From Actinomycetota bacterium (GTDB taxonomy: Bacteria; Actinomycetota; Thermoleophilia; RBG-16-64-13): a DNA stretch of 9,742 nt. The stretch covers positions 1 to 9,742 of the forward strand of contig JAMDDA010000075.1 in NCBI GenBank assembly GCA_023488925.1. Reading direction: 5' to 3'. The notes beneath the pieces were generated by a model that saw only the letters and a program-made list of their open reading frames with translations, was not told the DNA's origin and made no database searches. Below are positions 1 through 6,234 of the stretch, in pieces. Position numbers and translations under genes: made by a program. Each line of letters opens with the position of its first letter. Within the stretch, counting starts at the first letter, position 1.

Positions 1-1
1 G

Positions 2-1483
2 GCATCCATCGGGCTACCGGCGGATCTCACAGCGGCGGTGGCCGTACAGAACCTGGCGGAAGGCGGCGGCGGGCTCGCCGCGGAAGCCGCCCGGGCGGGC
101 CGCCCCGTCATCACGGCCGACCTGGCCGACGCTCCCCCCGCCGGCTTCGCGAAAGCGGAACGCGCCGTCACCGGCTTCGCACACGCGAGTGCGGTCTCGG
201 TGCCCATGTTTGTCGGCGGGCGACTCACCGGCGTCATCCAAGCCGTGAGTTCCCAGGGCAGACAGCCGGCCGAGCACGACCTGCGGGTACTCGAGACCGT
301 GGCCGCGGAGCTCGGCCAGGCCATCACACGTCAAGAGCAAGCAGACAAGGTCGAGTGGCAGCGGCGGCAGCTCGAGGTTCTCCACGGCATCGCCCGGAAG
401 GTGACGGCTTCTCTCCGCGTGGAAGAGGTGCTCGACTTCGCCACGAGCAGCGCCGCCGAGCTCATGGCCGCTGATGCCGCCTATCTCGCCACGGTCGACC
501 CCCGCACCGGGAACCTCCGGATCGTCTCCCACCACGGCTTCGTGACCCAGGCCATGGACAGCCTCGAGATCGCCCGGGGCCGCGGCATCGGCGGCCGTGT
601 CGTCGAAGACGGTCAGGTGCACCAGTCGGCCGACTACTGCGACGACACCGACCTCGAAGACGATTACAAGCAGGTGGTGGCCACCGAGGGGCTGGTCACC
701 ATCATGGGCGCTCCCCTCGTGAGCCGCGACACCGTGGTCGGTGTGCTCTACGCCGCCCGCCGGGTGCGTCACCGCTTCACGGCCGAGGAGGCGCAGATCC
801 TCTCCAGGCTCGGGAGTCAGGTGGCCATCGCCTTGGAGAACGCCCGGCTGTTCGAGAAAGTGCGGCAACAATCGATCCGCGATCCGCTGACAGGCGCTTT
901 CAACCGCCGCTTCTTTGCCCAACGGTTGAGCGAGGAGGCCGAGAGGGCCAGGCGCTACGGGCACGCGGTCAGCCTGCTCATGCTGGACGTCGACGACTTC
1001 AAGGCCTACAACGACACCTACGGCCACAGCCGGGGAGACGAGGTGCTGAAGCATCTCGTAGACATAGCCACGGAAACCGTGAGAGCCACGGATGTGGTGG
1101 CCCGCCACGGGGGCGAGGAGTTCGTGGTGTTGCTGCCCGAGACCGACGCCGACCAGGCCGTGGCGGCGGCCTACCGCCTGCACCAGGCCATCGGGACGCA
1201 ACTCGCCTGGCGGGCCCACTCCCCCCGCAGGCTCAGCGTGAGCATGGGCGTCGCGACCCTACGGGGCGCCGAGGCCGACCCGCAACGACTGCTGGAGGCG
1301 GCCGATGCCGCCCTGTACCGCGCCAAAGGCGCGGGGAAAGACATGGTGTGGATCGGCGACGCAACCCACCCGGTGACGACCGCACCGGCCCTTGGCTATA
1401 CTGCCCCGGATGGACACCAGACGGCCAACGTTTACGCGCTCCCCCGCACCCGACCCGGCATCTTCTACGACGTCTCCCTCTAG
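2..1483 (+). CDS. GAF-GAF-GGDEF diguanylate cyclase (5' end outside window)
   Basis: Predicted cytoplasmic diguanylate cyclase making cyclic di-GMP from two GTP under control of GAF sensor domains. The frame is open to the left edge and a first GAF domain is already under way, so the gene is 5'-truncated by the window; the GTG at 38 lies inside that domain and is unlikely to be the start. Order: partial GAF (to about nt 340), short helical linker, complete second GAF (about nt 370-860), then GGDEF domain from DPLTGAFNRR (about nt 880) to about nt 1350. The active-site loop reads GGEEF (nt 1109-1123), so it should be catalytic. An RxxD inhibitory I-site (RATD, nt 1082-1093) stands five residues before it, implying product feedback. 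No membrane segment or EAL domain is visible. The final 45 or so residues look unconserved and overlap the next gene. Confidence 0.93.
   Translation, partial: ASIGLPADLTAAVAVQNLAEGGGGLAAEAARAGRPVITADLADAPPAGFAKAERAVTGFAHASAVSVPMFVGGRLTGVIQAVSSQGRQPAEHDLRVLETVAAELGQAITRQEQADKVEWQRRQLEVLHGIARKVTASLRVEEVLDFATSSAAELMAADAAYLATVDPRTGNLRIVSHHGFVTQAMDSLEIARGRGIGGRVVEDGQVHQSADYCDDTDLEDDYKQVVATEGLVTIMGAPLVSRDTVVGVLYAARRVRHRFTAEEAQILSRLGSQVAIALENARLFEKVRQQSIRDPLTGAFNRRFFAQRLSEEAERARRYGHAVSLLMLDVDDFKAYNDTYGHSRGDEVLKHLVDIATETVRATDVVARHGGEEFVVLLPETDADQAVAAAYRLHQAIGTQLAWRAHSPRRLSVSMGVATLRGAEADPQRLLEAADAALYRAKGAGKDMVWIGDATHPVTTAPALGYTAPDGHQTANVYALPRTRPGIFYDVSL
1374..1410 (+). promoter_or_regulatory. Candidate promoter for the DUF1405 gene, possibly leaderless
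   Basis: A TATACT -10 hexamer lies at 1397-1402, inside the 3' end of the cyclase gene. A weak -35 match (GTGACG, 1373-1378, sharing TGAC with the consensus) is 18 bases upstream. The A of an in-frame ATG (1410) falls 8 positions after the -10, where transcription would normally start, so the mRNA may have no 5' leader. No Shine-Dalgarno sequence precedes that ATG. The promoter is inferred from sequence only. Confidence 0.45.
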
Positions 1484-2117
1484 CTCGTTTTCCGCCACGC
1501 GCTTGACCCTGCCCGGCCGCCGGCTCCTCACCGCCGAATCTTTCCGGCTCGCACGGACGACGTGGGTGGTCTGGGCGCTGGTGGCGATCAACCTGGGGAG
1601 CTCGGTGGCCGGTTACTTGTACTGGTACGGCAAAGACATCCTGGCTGCCCCCCTTTACCTTTGGCCTTTCGTGCCCGACAGCCCCCTCTCCGCCACCCTG
1701 TGGGCGTTGGCGCTGCTCGCCTTTCACCGGCGCCTGCGTTGGCACGCACTGGGCCTGCTGGCGGCCACCGGGAGCATCAAGTACGGGCTGTGGACCGACT
1801 GGGTCTGGTTCACCAACGCGCTTTCGGGAGGTCGTTACACTCTCGAGGCGGTGGTGTTGAGTGCCAACCACTTCGGCATGGTGCTCGAAGGTCTCGTGCT
1901 GCTCCCCCTCCTGGCTTTCCGCCTGCGCGACGTGGCCTTCGCCGCCACCTGGTATGCCCTCAACGATCTGGTGGATTATGGCTTGGGGAGCCATCCCCGC
2001 GTGCCCAACCCCCAGGATCTCGGGCTGATCACGACCTTCGCCGTGGGCACGACCATCGTCCTCACGGGCGTCTGGCTCGCCGTCGCTCTACAGCGCAGAG
2101 GACGAGAGCGCAGGTGA
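1410..2117 (+). CDS. DUF1405 (YpjA-like) integral membrane protein
   Basis: Polytopic membrane protein of the DUF1405 family, to which Bacillus YpjA belongs; its function is not established. Family-like features: N-L-G-S near residue 61, the YWYG...P..LWPFVPDSP block at about 71-92, GSIKYGLWT at 121-129 and HFGMVLEGLVL at about 154-164. About five or six hydrophobic segments are visible (roughly 52-70, 95-106, 112-122, 145-170, 174-190, 205-226). ATG 1410 was chosen because it sits at the predicted transcription start; a TTG at 1392 and a TTG at 1503 are alternatives. The first 40 residues are Ser/Pro/Thr-rich, unlike a membrane protein, and come from the 74-base overlap with the cyclase gene and just beyond, so the true start could be later. 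It converges on the flavoprotein gene, with 61 bases between. Confidence 0.82.
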   Translation: MDTRRPTFTRSPAPDPASSTTSPSSSFSATRLTLPGRRLLTAESFRLARTTWVVWALVAINLGSSVAGYLYWYGKDILAAPLYLWPFVPDSPLSATLWALALLAFHRRLRWHALGLLAATGSIKYGLWTDWVWFTNALSGGRYTLEAVVLSANHFGMVLEGLVLLPLLAFRLRDVAFAATWYALNDLVDYGLGSHPRVPNPQDLGLITTFAVGTTIVLTGVWLAVALQRRGRERR

Positions 2118-2178
2118 CGCCGTTTGCCGACCAGCCGGCCGCCGAACAGGACGTGATACCGGGTCCTTCTCCACCCTG

Positions 2179-3453
2179 TCAACCGCGGGCGGGATGCGAG
2201 GCGGCCACGGCGGCCGCCAGCCGGCGGGGAGAGAAGACCCGGCGAAGGACGGCGGGGCGAAACAGCCAGGTCGCCGGCACGCTGTTCGAGAGGACCCCCA
2301 TGCCCCCCCGGGCCAAGCCTTCGTCCCGCTGCAGCAGGCGCACGACCACGCCGTTACCCCAAGGCCGGACCAGGAGCTGCCGCAGCAGGAAGGCGCCCAA
2401 GAACTCGAGGCTCAGCCCGCGCCATACGGCCGCGTCGTAGCCGGCCAGGTCGCGCAGACGGCCCGAGCGTAGGCCGCGGGCCACAGCCTCGGCCGCCGCC
2501 TGGCCGCTTTCCAGGGCATAGGCGATGCCCTCCCCCGACAGAGGATCGATCAGGTTCGCCGCGTCGCCGGCGAAGAGGGTGACACCCTCCCGCCGCCTGC
2601 CCTTGGCGAAGTCGAGCTGCAGCGGGAACGTGGCCGGTGGCGAGACCAGGCGCGCCCCTCGCAGGAAGGGCCAGGCCGAAGAGGCCGGGCTCAGAAACCA
2701 GTCGAAAAGCGCCCGCAGGCCTTCGGGGCGCCGGCGGAGGGCGGTCACTTTCACTCCCAGGCCGACGTTCGCCGGCGCCCCGGCCCGGCCGCCGGGGAAG
2801 ACCCAACCGTACCCGGGCAGGAGGTTCCGATCGAGGAAGAAACTCAAGGCTCCCTCCAGACCCTGCACATCTTCCACGTAGGCTCGGATGGCCACCGCGT
2901 AGGGCTCGAGACGCTCCGACGGCATGACCGTGCGGGAAAAGGAGCCTCGGGACCCGTCGGCAGCCACCACGACCCGGGCCCGGACGGAGAAAACGCCGCC
3001 CCCGACTCTCTGCAGCAGCACCCGGGCAGCGCGCGGACCCGAAGCGCTCCCCTCGAGGCGGAGCGCCCGGACCTGCTCCTCGATCCGGGCCCCCGCGGCC
3101 CGAGCGGCCTCCACAAGGAGCAGGTCCAGCTCGCGCCGGGGGACCACATACGCGTAGTCGGCGCCCTTGCCGAAAGCAGGCATGCCGGCCATGACCGTGT
3201 CACCCCAAGTGCTGACGATGCGGTACCGGCGGGCGGGAATGTAACCGGCGGCACGGATCCGTTCCTCCAGCCCCATTCGCCGGAGCATGGTCACCGTGCG
3301 GGGCGCGAGGCCGTCTCCACAGATCTTGTCGCGGGGGAAGGCCGCCCGATCGACGACGGTCACCTCGTACCCCTGTCGCGCGAGAAAGAAGGCCGTGCTG
3401 CACCCGGCGGGGCCGGCGCCCACGACCAGAACATCGCACGTTTCGTCCGTCAT
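2179..3453 (-). CDS. Geranylgeranyl reductase family FAD-dependent oxidoreductase
   Basis: Flavoprotein of the geranylgeranyl reductase family (COG0644 type), which commonly reduces isoprenoid double bonds in lipids or quinones; the substrate here is unknown. A Rossmann dinucleotide motif (GAGPAG, residues 12-17) starts the protein. The family block R-D-K-x-C-G-D-G-L is at 41-49, an A-D-G flavin-contact motif at 165-167, GYGWVFP at 214-220, and the second FAD motif FAGDAAN...PLSGEGI at about 294-310. Length (424 residues) is normal. ATG 3453 is preferred because it places the FAD motif at the usual distance from the N-terminus and has a G-rich stretch 8 bases upstream; ATG 3486 would add 11 residues. 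It lies 57 bases after copZ on the same strand and may be co-transcribed. It could be a menaquinone or membrane-lipid reductase. Confidence 0.88.
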   Translation of the reverse strand: MTDETCDVLVVGAGPAGCSTAFFLARQGYEVTVVDRAAFPRDKICGDGLAPRTVTMLRRMGLEERIRAAGYIPARRYRIVSTWGDTVMAGMPAFGKGADYAYVVPRRELDLLLVEAARAAGARIEEQVRALRLEGSASGPRAARVLLQRVGGGVFSVRARVVVAADGSRGSFSRTVMPSERLEPYAVAIRAYVEDVQGLEGALSFFLDRNLLPGYGWVFPGGRAGAPANVGLGVKVTALRRRPEGLRALFDWFLSPASSAWPFLRGARLVSPPATFPLQLDFAKGRRREGVTLFAGDAANLIDPLSGEGIAYALESGQAAAEAVARGLRSGRLRDLAGYDAAVWRGLSLEFLGAFLLRQLLVRPWGNGVVVRLLQRDEGLARGGMGVLSNSVPATWLFRPAVLRRVFSPRRLAAAVAASHPARG

Positions 3454-3510
3454 GCCGCCGGCCCCCCACCCGTCTTCGGTCACCATGCGCGGGTCCGCGC
3501 TCTTGTCGGC

Positions 3511-3720
3511 TCAGCGGGCGACCGGGTACCCCTCATCTTCGAGTACGGCCAGGATGGCACCCTCGGCCACCTGACCCTCGTCGAAGACGATCTCCACCGA
3601 CTTGCTCTCTACATCCACCTCGACCCTGCTCACGCCGCCCATGGCGCCGACCGCCTTCTCGATGGCCATCTTGCAGTGGCCGCAGCTCACGTCGGGGACA
3701 CTGTAACGCTTTTCAGTCAT
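3511..3720 (-). CDS. copZ: CopZ-like heavy-metal-associated copper chaperone
   Basis: Small cytosolic metallochaperone of the HMA (heavy-metal-associated) family, 69 residues, the full length of a single ferredoxin-like HMA domain. The metal-binding CxxC is C13-G-H-C16, preceded by V-S, in the usual first loop; a later GYPV near the C-terminus matches the family's final strand. Such proteins bind Cu(I) and pass it to copper ATPases or to CsoR. The ATG at 3720 is preceded by AGGAG 10 bases upstream. It is divergent from csoR across about 108 bases, an arrangement expected for copper-induced control, and is followed by a flavoprotein gene on the same strand. No copper ATPase (copA) lies in the window. 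Copper is inferred from the csoR context; HMA domains can also carry zinc or other metals. Confidence 0.9.
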   Translation of the reverse strand: MTEKRYSVPDVSCGHCKMAIEKAVGAMGGVSRVEVDVESKSVEIVFDEGQVAEGAILAVLEDEGYPVAR

Positions 3721-3828
3721 GAGGGATCGTCTCCTGGTGTATCGATGGGCAATTGCCGTGGTATAGTATCAATACCCCCCATCCCTATACAACAGCGAGC
3801 CGACCGACCGGGAAAGCGAGGAATGCCG
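3721..3828. promoter_or_regulatory. Divergent copZ/csoR control region with candidate CsoR operator
   Basis: This AT-rich patch stands out from the GC-rich surroundings. GTATAG (3761-3766) and CTATAC (3785-3790) are exact inverted repeats. Nested within are GGTAT (3760-3764) and ATACC (3772-3776), followed by a run of six C (3775-3780). Known CsoR sites are GC-tract pseudo-palindromes flanked by TA-rich ends, so the 3760-3790 segment is the likely operator, although the arms do not match a textbook site. For csoR, TATACA (3786-3791) or TATAGT (3762-3767) could be -10 elements; for copZ, TACTAT on the minus strand (3763-3768) is possible. No -35 is convincing. A perfect palindrome GGCAATTGCC lies at 3748-3757. 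Confidence 0.5.
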
Positions 3829-4122
3829 ATGGCATCGTACGTCCACGACAAACCCAAGCTGCAGGCACGCCTCCGCCGGATCGAGGGCCAGGTGCGCGGC
3901 CTCCAGAAGATGATCGACGAGGAGAAGTACTGCGTCGACGTTCTCACTCAGGTCTCCTCGGTCATGGCCGCGCTGCAGAAAGTGGGCATGATCATCCGGG
4001 AAGACCACATCCAGGGCTGCGTGCGGGGCGCCATCAGGGACGGCACCGACGGCGACCGCGCCGTCACCGAGCTCATCGATGTGGTGGAGCGGTTCGTGAA
4101 GGCGAGCCCGGTGGGCCGCTGA
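3829..4122 (+). CDS. csoR: CsoR-family copper-sensing repressor
   Basis: DNA-binding repressor of the CsoR/RcnR family (DUF156), an all-helical protein that releases its operator when Cu(I) binds. The 97-residue form carries the Cu(I) ligand set C35, H60 and C64, matching C36/H61/C65 of the Mycobacterium tuberculosis protein, with the second-shell Y34 and E81 also present. Cys-His-Cys favours copper over the nickel/cobalt RcnR pattern (His-Cys-His-His) and over the persulfide-sensing CstR pattern, which lacks the His. The conserved R-R-I-E-G-Q-V-R-G-L is at 16-25. ATG 3829 was chosen because GAGGA ends 6 bases upstream; ATG 3823 in the same frame adds two residues. It is divergent from copZ and converges on the DtxR-type gene 26 bases away. 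Confidence 0.93.
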   Translation: MASYVHDKPKLQARLRRIEGQVRGLQKMIDEEKYCVDVLTQVSSVMAALQKVGMIIREDHIQGCVRGAIRDGTDGDRAVTELIDVVERFVKASPVGR

Positions 4123-4148
4123 GCCCGAGCGAGGCTCTGCGCTCTCCG

Positions 4149-4820
4149 CTAAGCCTGCGGGTGCCCGTCCGTGACGAGAGGTCTCACCAGCAACCTCTCG
4201 GCCGCGGCCAATCCCACGAACACCCTGCGGCTGCCGATCAGCAGCTCCACCGGACCGTCGAGAGGCGCGTAGCCCACGACCTCCAGAACGGCCCCCGGTA
4301 CCAGGCCGAGCTCCTCCACGTATGCCAGCAGCGCCTCGTCCTCGGCCTCGACACAGCGCAACGTCCCCCGGGATCCGCTCACCAGTTGACTGAGACGCAC
4401 CAAGGGCTCGTCATCGCCGGGCGCTCCGGGGATCGGGTTCCCGTGGGGACACGTGGTGGGGTAATCGAGCGCCCGAGCGAGACTAGCCTCGACCGCGGGG
4501 GAAATCACGTGCTCGAACTTGCAGGCCTCGTCGTGGGCCTGCGACCAAGGCATGCCGAGAATGTCGGTCAAGAGGCGCTCGGAGAGCCGGTGGCGCCGGA
4601 TGAGGACCTCGGCTGCCTCCCGGCCGGCGTCGGTAAGCACCACTTCCCGGTCGCGCCCCGTGACGATGAAGCCCTCGTTGGTCAGCCGCCGGAGCATCTC
4701 GGTGACGCTGGGAGCCGCCACGCCCAGGTCCTCGGCGAGACGGGCCGCGATCACTCGGACACCGCGGGCGTGTAGTTTGTAGATGGATTCGAGGTACTCC
4801 TCGATGGCTCGAGTCGGCAT
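4149..4820 (-). CDS. DtxR/MntR-family metal-dependent repressor
   Basis: Three-domain metalloregulator of the DtxR/IdeR/MntR family, 223 residues: winged helix (about 1-65), dimerization and metal domain (about 70-135) and a C-terminal SH3-like FeoA-type domain (about 150-215). Such proteins repress iron or manganese uptake when metal-loaded. Ligand positions visible: H77, E81 and H96 (matching H79, E83, H98 of DtxR), C100, E103 and H104 (matching C102, E105, H106). The residue at DtxR M10 / MntR D8 is E8, and E11 matches MntR E11. The site is therefore mixed, and iron versus manganese cannot be assigned. ATG 4820 has GGAGG 12 bases upstream, a rather long spacing. It converges on csoR. Its targets are not visible in the window. 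Confidence 0.92.
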   Translation of the reverse strand: MPTRAIEEYLESIYKLHARGVRVIAARLAEDLGVAAPSVTEMLRRLTNEGFIVTGRDREVVLTDAGREAAEVLIRRHRLSERLLTDILGMPWSQAHDEACKFEHVISPAVEASLARALDYPTTCPHGNPIPGAPGDDEPLVRLSQLVSGSRGTLRCVEAEDEALLAYVEELGLVPGAVLEVVGYAPLDGPVELLIGSRRVFVGLAAAERLLVRPLVTDGHPQA

Positions 4821-4870
4821 GGCGTGGACGAGCCTCCGCGCGCGAGGGAAGTTCGGCGGCCCTAAGTATA
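4821..4870 (-). promoter_or_regulatory. Candidate promoter and leader of the DtxR/MntR-family gene
   Basis: On the minus strand a TATACT -10 hexamer occupies 4865-4870, followed directly by TAGGG so that the segment reads TATACTTAGG. TTAGG is the half-site seen in many DtxR/IdeR boxes, and its overlap with the -10 would suit autoregulation, but only one half-site is present. No clear -35 is seen 16-18 bases upstream. The Shine-Dalgarno GGAGG is at 4833-4837. Confidence 0.38.
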
Positions 4871-4927
4871 CCAGTCCCGGGCGGCTCGGTCTCCGCCGAC
4901 GGCTGCAGCGCCGGTCGGCGCGCCCCG

Positions 4928-4947
4928 GAAACCCTCAAGAAACCCTC
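4928..4947 (+). repeat. Two 9-bp direct repeats with an 11-bp period
   Basis: GAAACCCTC occurs at 4928-4936 and again at 4939-4947, one helical turn apart, upstream of the small membrane-peptide gene. Tandem sites with an 11-bp period are typical of OmpR/PhoB-type response regulators. The motif itself is not one I recognise, and chance duplication is possible. A 5-bp hairpin (CCGGG 4971-4975 / CCCGG 4983-4987) lies between these repeats and the gene. Confidence 0.3.
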
Positions 4948-5024
4948 CCGCCCGGCCGATGTACCGATCACCGGGATGGTTACCCGGAGCCGGACCGGAC
5001 CCACACCAGAAGGGGGGAGCCACC

Positions 5025-5144
5025 ATGCAGGAGACACGGGAACGCGCAGCAACCGTCCCCAAGCCCATCAGCTACGCCGTGCTGGCCTACTTCGCCGGCG
5101 GGGTCTCCCTGGCTTTGCTGGCCTTGTACGCATACGTCTTCTGA
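5025..5144 (+). CDS. 39-residue single-pass membrane peptide, unknown function
   Basis: Unrecognised small protein. The first 17 residues are polar (QETRER near the start) and end with V-P-K-P. One hydrophobic segment from about residue 18 to 39 (YAVLAYFAGG...LALLALYAYVF) runs to the C-terminus, giving a predicted single membrane span with the N-terminus probably cytoplasmic. The reason to believe it is translated is the G-rich Shine-Dalgarno sequence AAGGGGGGAG (5010-5019) five bases before the ATG. The same frame is open upstream to an ATG at 4959, but that ATG has no ribosome site. It stands alone on the plus strand between two minus-strand genes. Small one-span subunits accompany terminal oxidases and transporters, but nothing beside it supports a specific partner. 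Confidence 0.62.
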   Translation: MQETRERAATVPKPISYAVLAYFAGGVSLALLALYAYVF

Positions 5145-5153
5145 GGCGGCTGC

Positions 5154-5216
5154 TCAGGCCGCCGAGGGGCGCGTCGCAGTCAGGCCGCCGAAGCCAAGCG
5201 CCGCGGTCAGGCCACC
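5154..5216 (+). repeat. Three spaced copies of TCAGGCC(G/A)CC
   Basis: TCAGGCCGCCGA occurs at 5154-5165 and 5180-5191, and a third shorter copy (TCAGGCCACC) at 5207-5216, giving periods of 26 and 27 bases. The third copy includes the LysR stop codon. GGCGGC (5145-5150), right after the small peptide's stop codon, can pair with GCCGCC of the first copy (5158-5163), giving a 6-bp stem with a 7-base loop but no T-run, so a rho-independent terminator is not supported. Confidence 0.35.
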
Positions 5217-6091
5217 CAGGTACGCGCCGCCTCGAGGAAAGTCCGCCGCAGGCAGCCCTCGATGCGGCCCGGCTCGTAGGCCAACCAGAGCGCCCTCCGG
5301 ATCTCGAGACCCGTGACCTCCATGGCCGTGATCTCACCCGCGGCAAGCAGATCGGCGGCGGCGATGCGGGAAACCAGGGCGTATCCCGCGCCGGCCCGCA
5401 CCGCGTTGAGGACGGCCTGGGTGGAACCCAAGGTCATGATCGAGGGGAGCCGTGCGGGGCGCAGCCCCGCCTCGTCCAGGCTTTGCCTGACCGAAGCGAG
5501 AGTGCCCGACCCCTCCTCCCGCAACACCAGCGGCAGGCGGAGCAGGTCCTCCAACATGAGCGGCGACCGCGCCGTCGCCGCCGGTCCCACCACGATGATC
5601 TCGTCGTCGGCGAAACGCTCGAGCCTGAGACCGAGATCGTCCCGGCGGGCCCCCGTGAATCCGAACTCTGCGGCCCCTTGGACGAGGTCCGCGTACACAC
5701 CCGCCGTGTCCGTGATCTTCACCAGGGGGCGCACGGCCGGATGTCTGGCCTGAAAGGCGCCCAGCAACCGCGGCAGGATGTACTCCCCCGGGATGGTCGA
5801 CGCGGAGATGCGCAGCCGGCCGGCGACCTCCGTCGCGGCACGCGCAACGGCGTCGTGGGCAGACTCGTAGCCCTGCAGAATCGCGGCGCTCTCCTCGAGG
5901 AGCGCCGTGCCCGCCGGCGTCAGTACCAGCGGCGTGCGGGTCCGATCGACCAGCCGCGTCCCGAACTCGGCCTCGAGCTTTTGGAGTTGCAGACTCACCG
6001 CCGATTGAGTGATGCCCAGCCGCTGCGCGGCCTCGGTCAGACTCGTGCTCCGTGCCACCTCGACGAAAGTACGCAGGTACCGTAGGTTCAC
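5207..6091 (-). CDS. LysR-family transcriptional regulator, likely Se/S metabolism
   Basis: LysR-type regulator of 294 residues, the usual length. The N-terminal winged helix-turn-helix reads NLRYLRTFVEVARSTSLTEA (residues 2-21), followed by the LGITQSAVSLQLQKLE recognition region (about 25-40); the co-inducer-binding domain spans about 90-290 and opens with RLRISASTIPGEYILP, as in the CysB/CysL-like branch. GTG 6091 was chosen because GGAGGAG lies five bases upstream and because it begins right at the conserved domain; longer frames to 6232 add unconserved residues and cross the promoter of the divergent gene. It is divergent from the YedF-type gene, so regulation of that gene and itself is expected. 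LysR proteins of this branch occur beside selenium-metabolism genes in some anaerobes. The inducer is unknown. Confidence 0.9.
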   Translation of the reverse strand: MNLRYLRTFVEVARSTSLTEAAQRLGITQSAVSLQLQKLEAEFGTRLVDRTRTPLVLTPAGTALLEESAAILQGYESAHDAVARAATEVAGRLRISASTIPGEYILPRLLGAFQARHPAVRPLVKITDTAGVYADLVQGAAEFGFTGARRDDLGLRLERFADDEIIVVGPAATARSPLMLEDLLRLPLVLREEGSGTLASVRQSLDEAGLRPARLPSIMTLGSTQAVLNAVRAGAGYALVSRIAAADLLAAGEITAMEVTGLEIRRALWLAYEPGRIEGCLRRTFLEAARTWVA

Positions 6092-6123
6092 GCCCGCTCC
6101 TCCCCCTGGGCCCGCGCCTGCCG

Positions 6124-6179
6124 TTGCCTTCCGGTCGGTCCATAACGTATACTCATGATGATGAATATCAGTCGTCATG
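6124..6179 (+). promoter_or_regulatory. Promoter of the yedF-type gene with overlapping dyad
   Basis: TTGCCT (6124-6129) and TATACT (6148-6153), 18 bases apart, form the best promoter in the window; transcription would start near 6160. A 26-bp imperfect dyad overlaps the start: CATGATGA (6154-6161) pairs with TCGTCATG (6172-6179) at 7 of 8 positions, around an AT-rich centre TGAATATCA. A shorter ATA-ACG-TAT inverted repeat covers the -10 (6142-6150). These are candidate LysR or other repressor sites. The promoter for the divergent LysR gene must overlap this region but was not resolved. Confidence 0.5.
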
Positions 6180-6194
6180 CGCGCCGCAGCGCGC
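6179..6194 (+). promoter_or_regulatory. GC hairpin in the yedF-type leader
   Basis: GCGCGC (6179-6184), loop CGCA, GCGCGC (6189-6194) is a perfect 6-bp stem with a 4-base loop in the predicted 5' leader, starting about 19 bases after the expected transcription start and ending 40 bases before the start codon. There is no T-run, so it is not a classical terminator. It may affect mRNA stability or translation. Confidence 0.35.
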
Positions 6195-6234
6195 GACGCG
6201 CAACCAATTCTATACCGGCGAGACGGAGGCAACG

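Noticed and set aside
14..1219. A 401-codon open frame antisense to the diguanylate cyclase.
   Set aside because: It mirrors a clearly recognised GAF-GGDEF gene, has His/Val/Gly-rich low-complexity translation and no known domain; long antisense frames are expected in GC-rich DNA.
2118..2178. Possible terminator between the convergent DUF1405 and flavoprotein genes (GGAC 2149-2152 / GTCC 2163-2166).
   Set aside because: A 4-bp stem without a T-run is too weak to call.
4123..4148. Possible bidirectional terminator between csoR and the DtxR-type gene (GAGCG 4127-4131 / CGCTC 4140-4144).
   Set aside because: Only a 5-bp stem with an internal mismatch beyond it and no T-run on either strand.
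4862..5068. Alternative longer or antisense frames over the small peptide region.
   Set aside because: They lack ribosome sites and overlap the predicted promoter of the DtxR-type gene; the plus-strand ATG at 5025 is much better supported.
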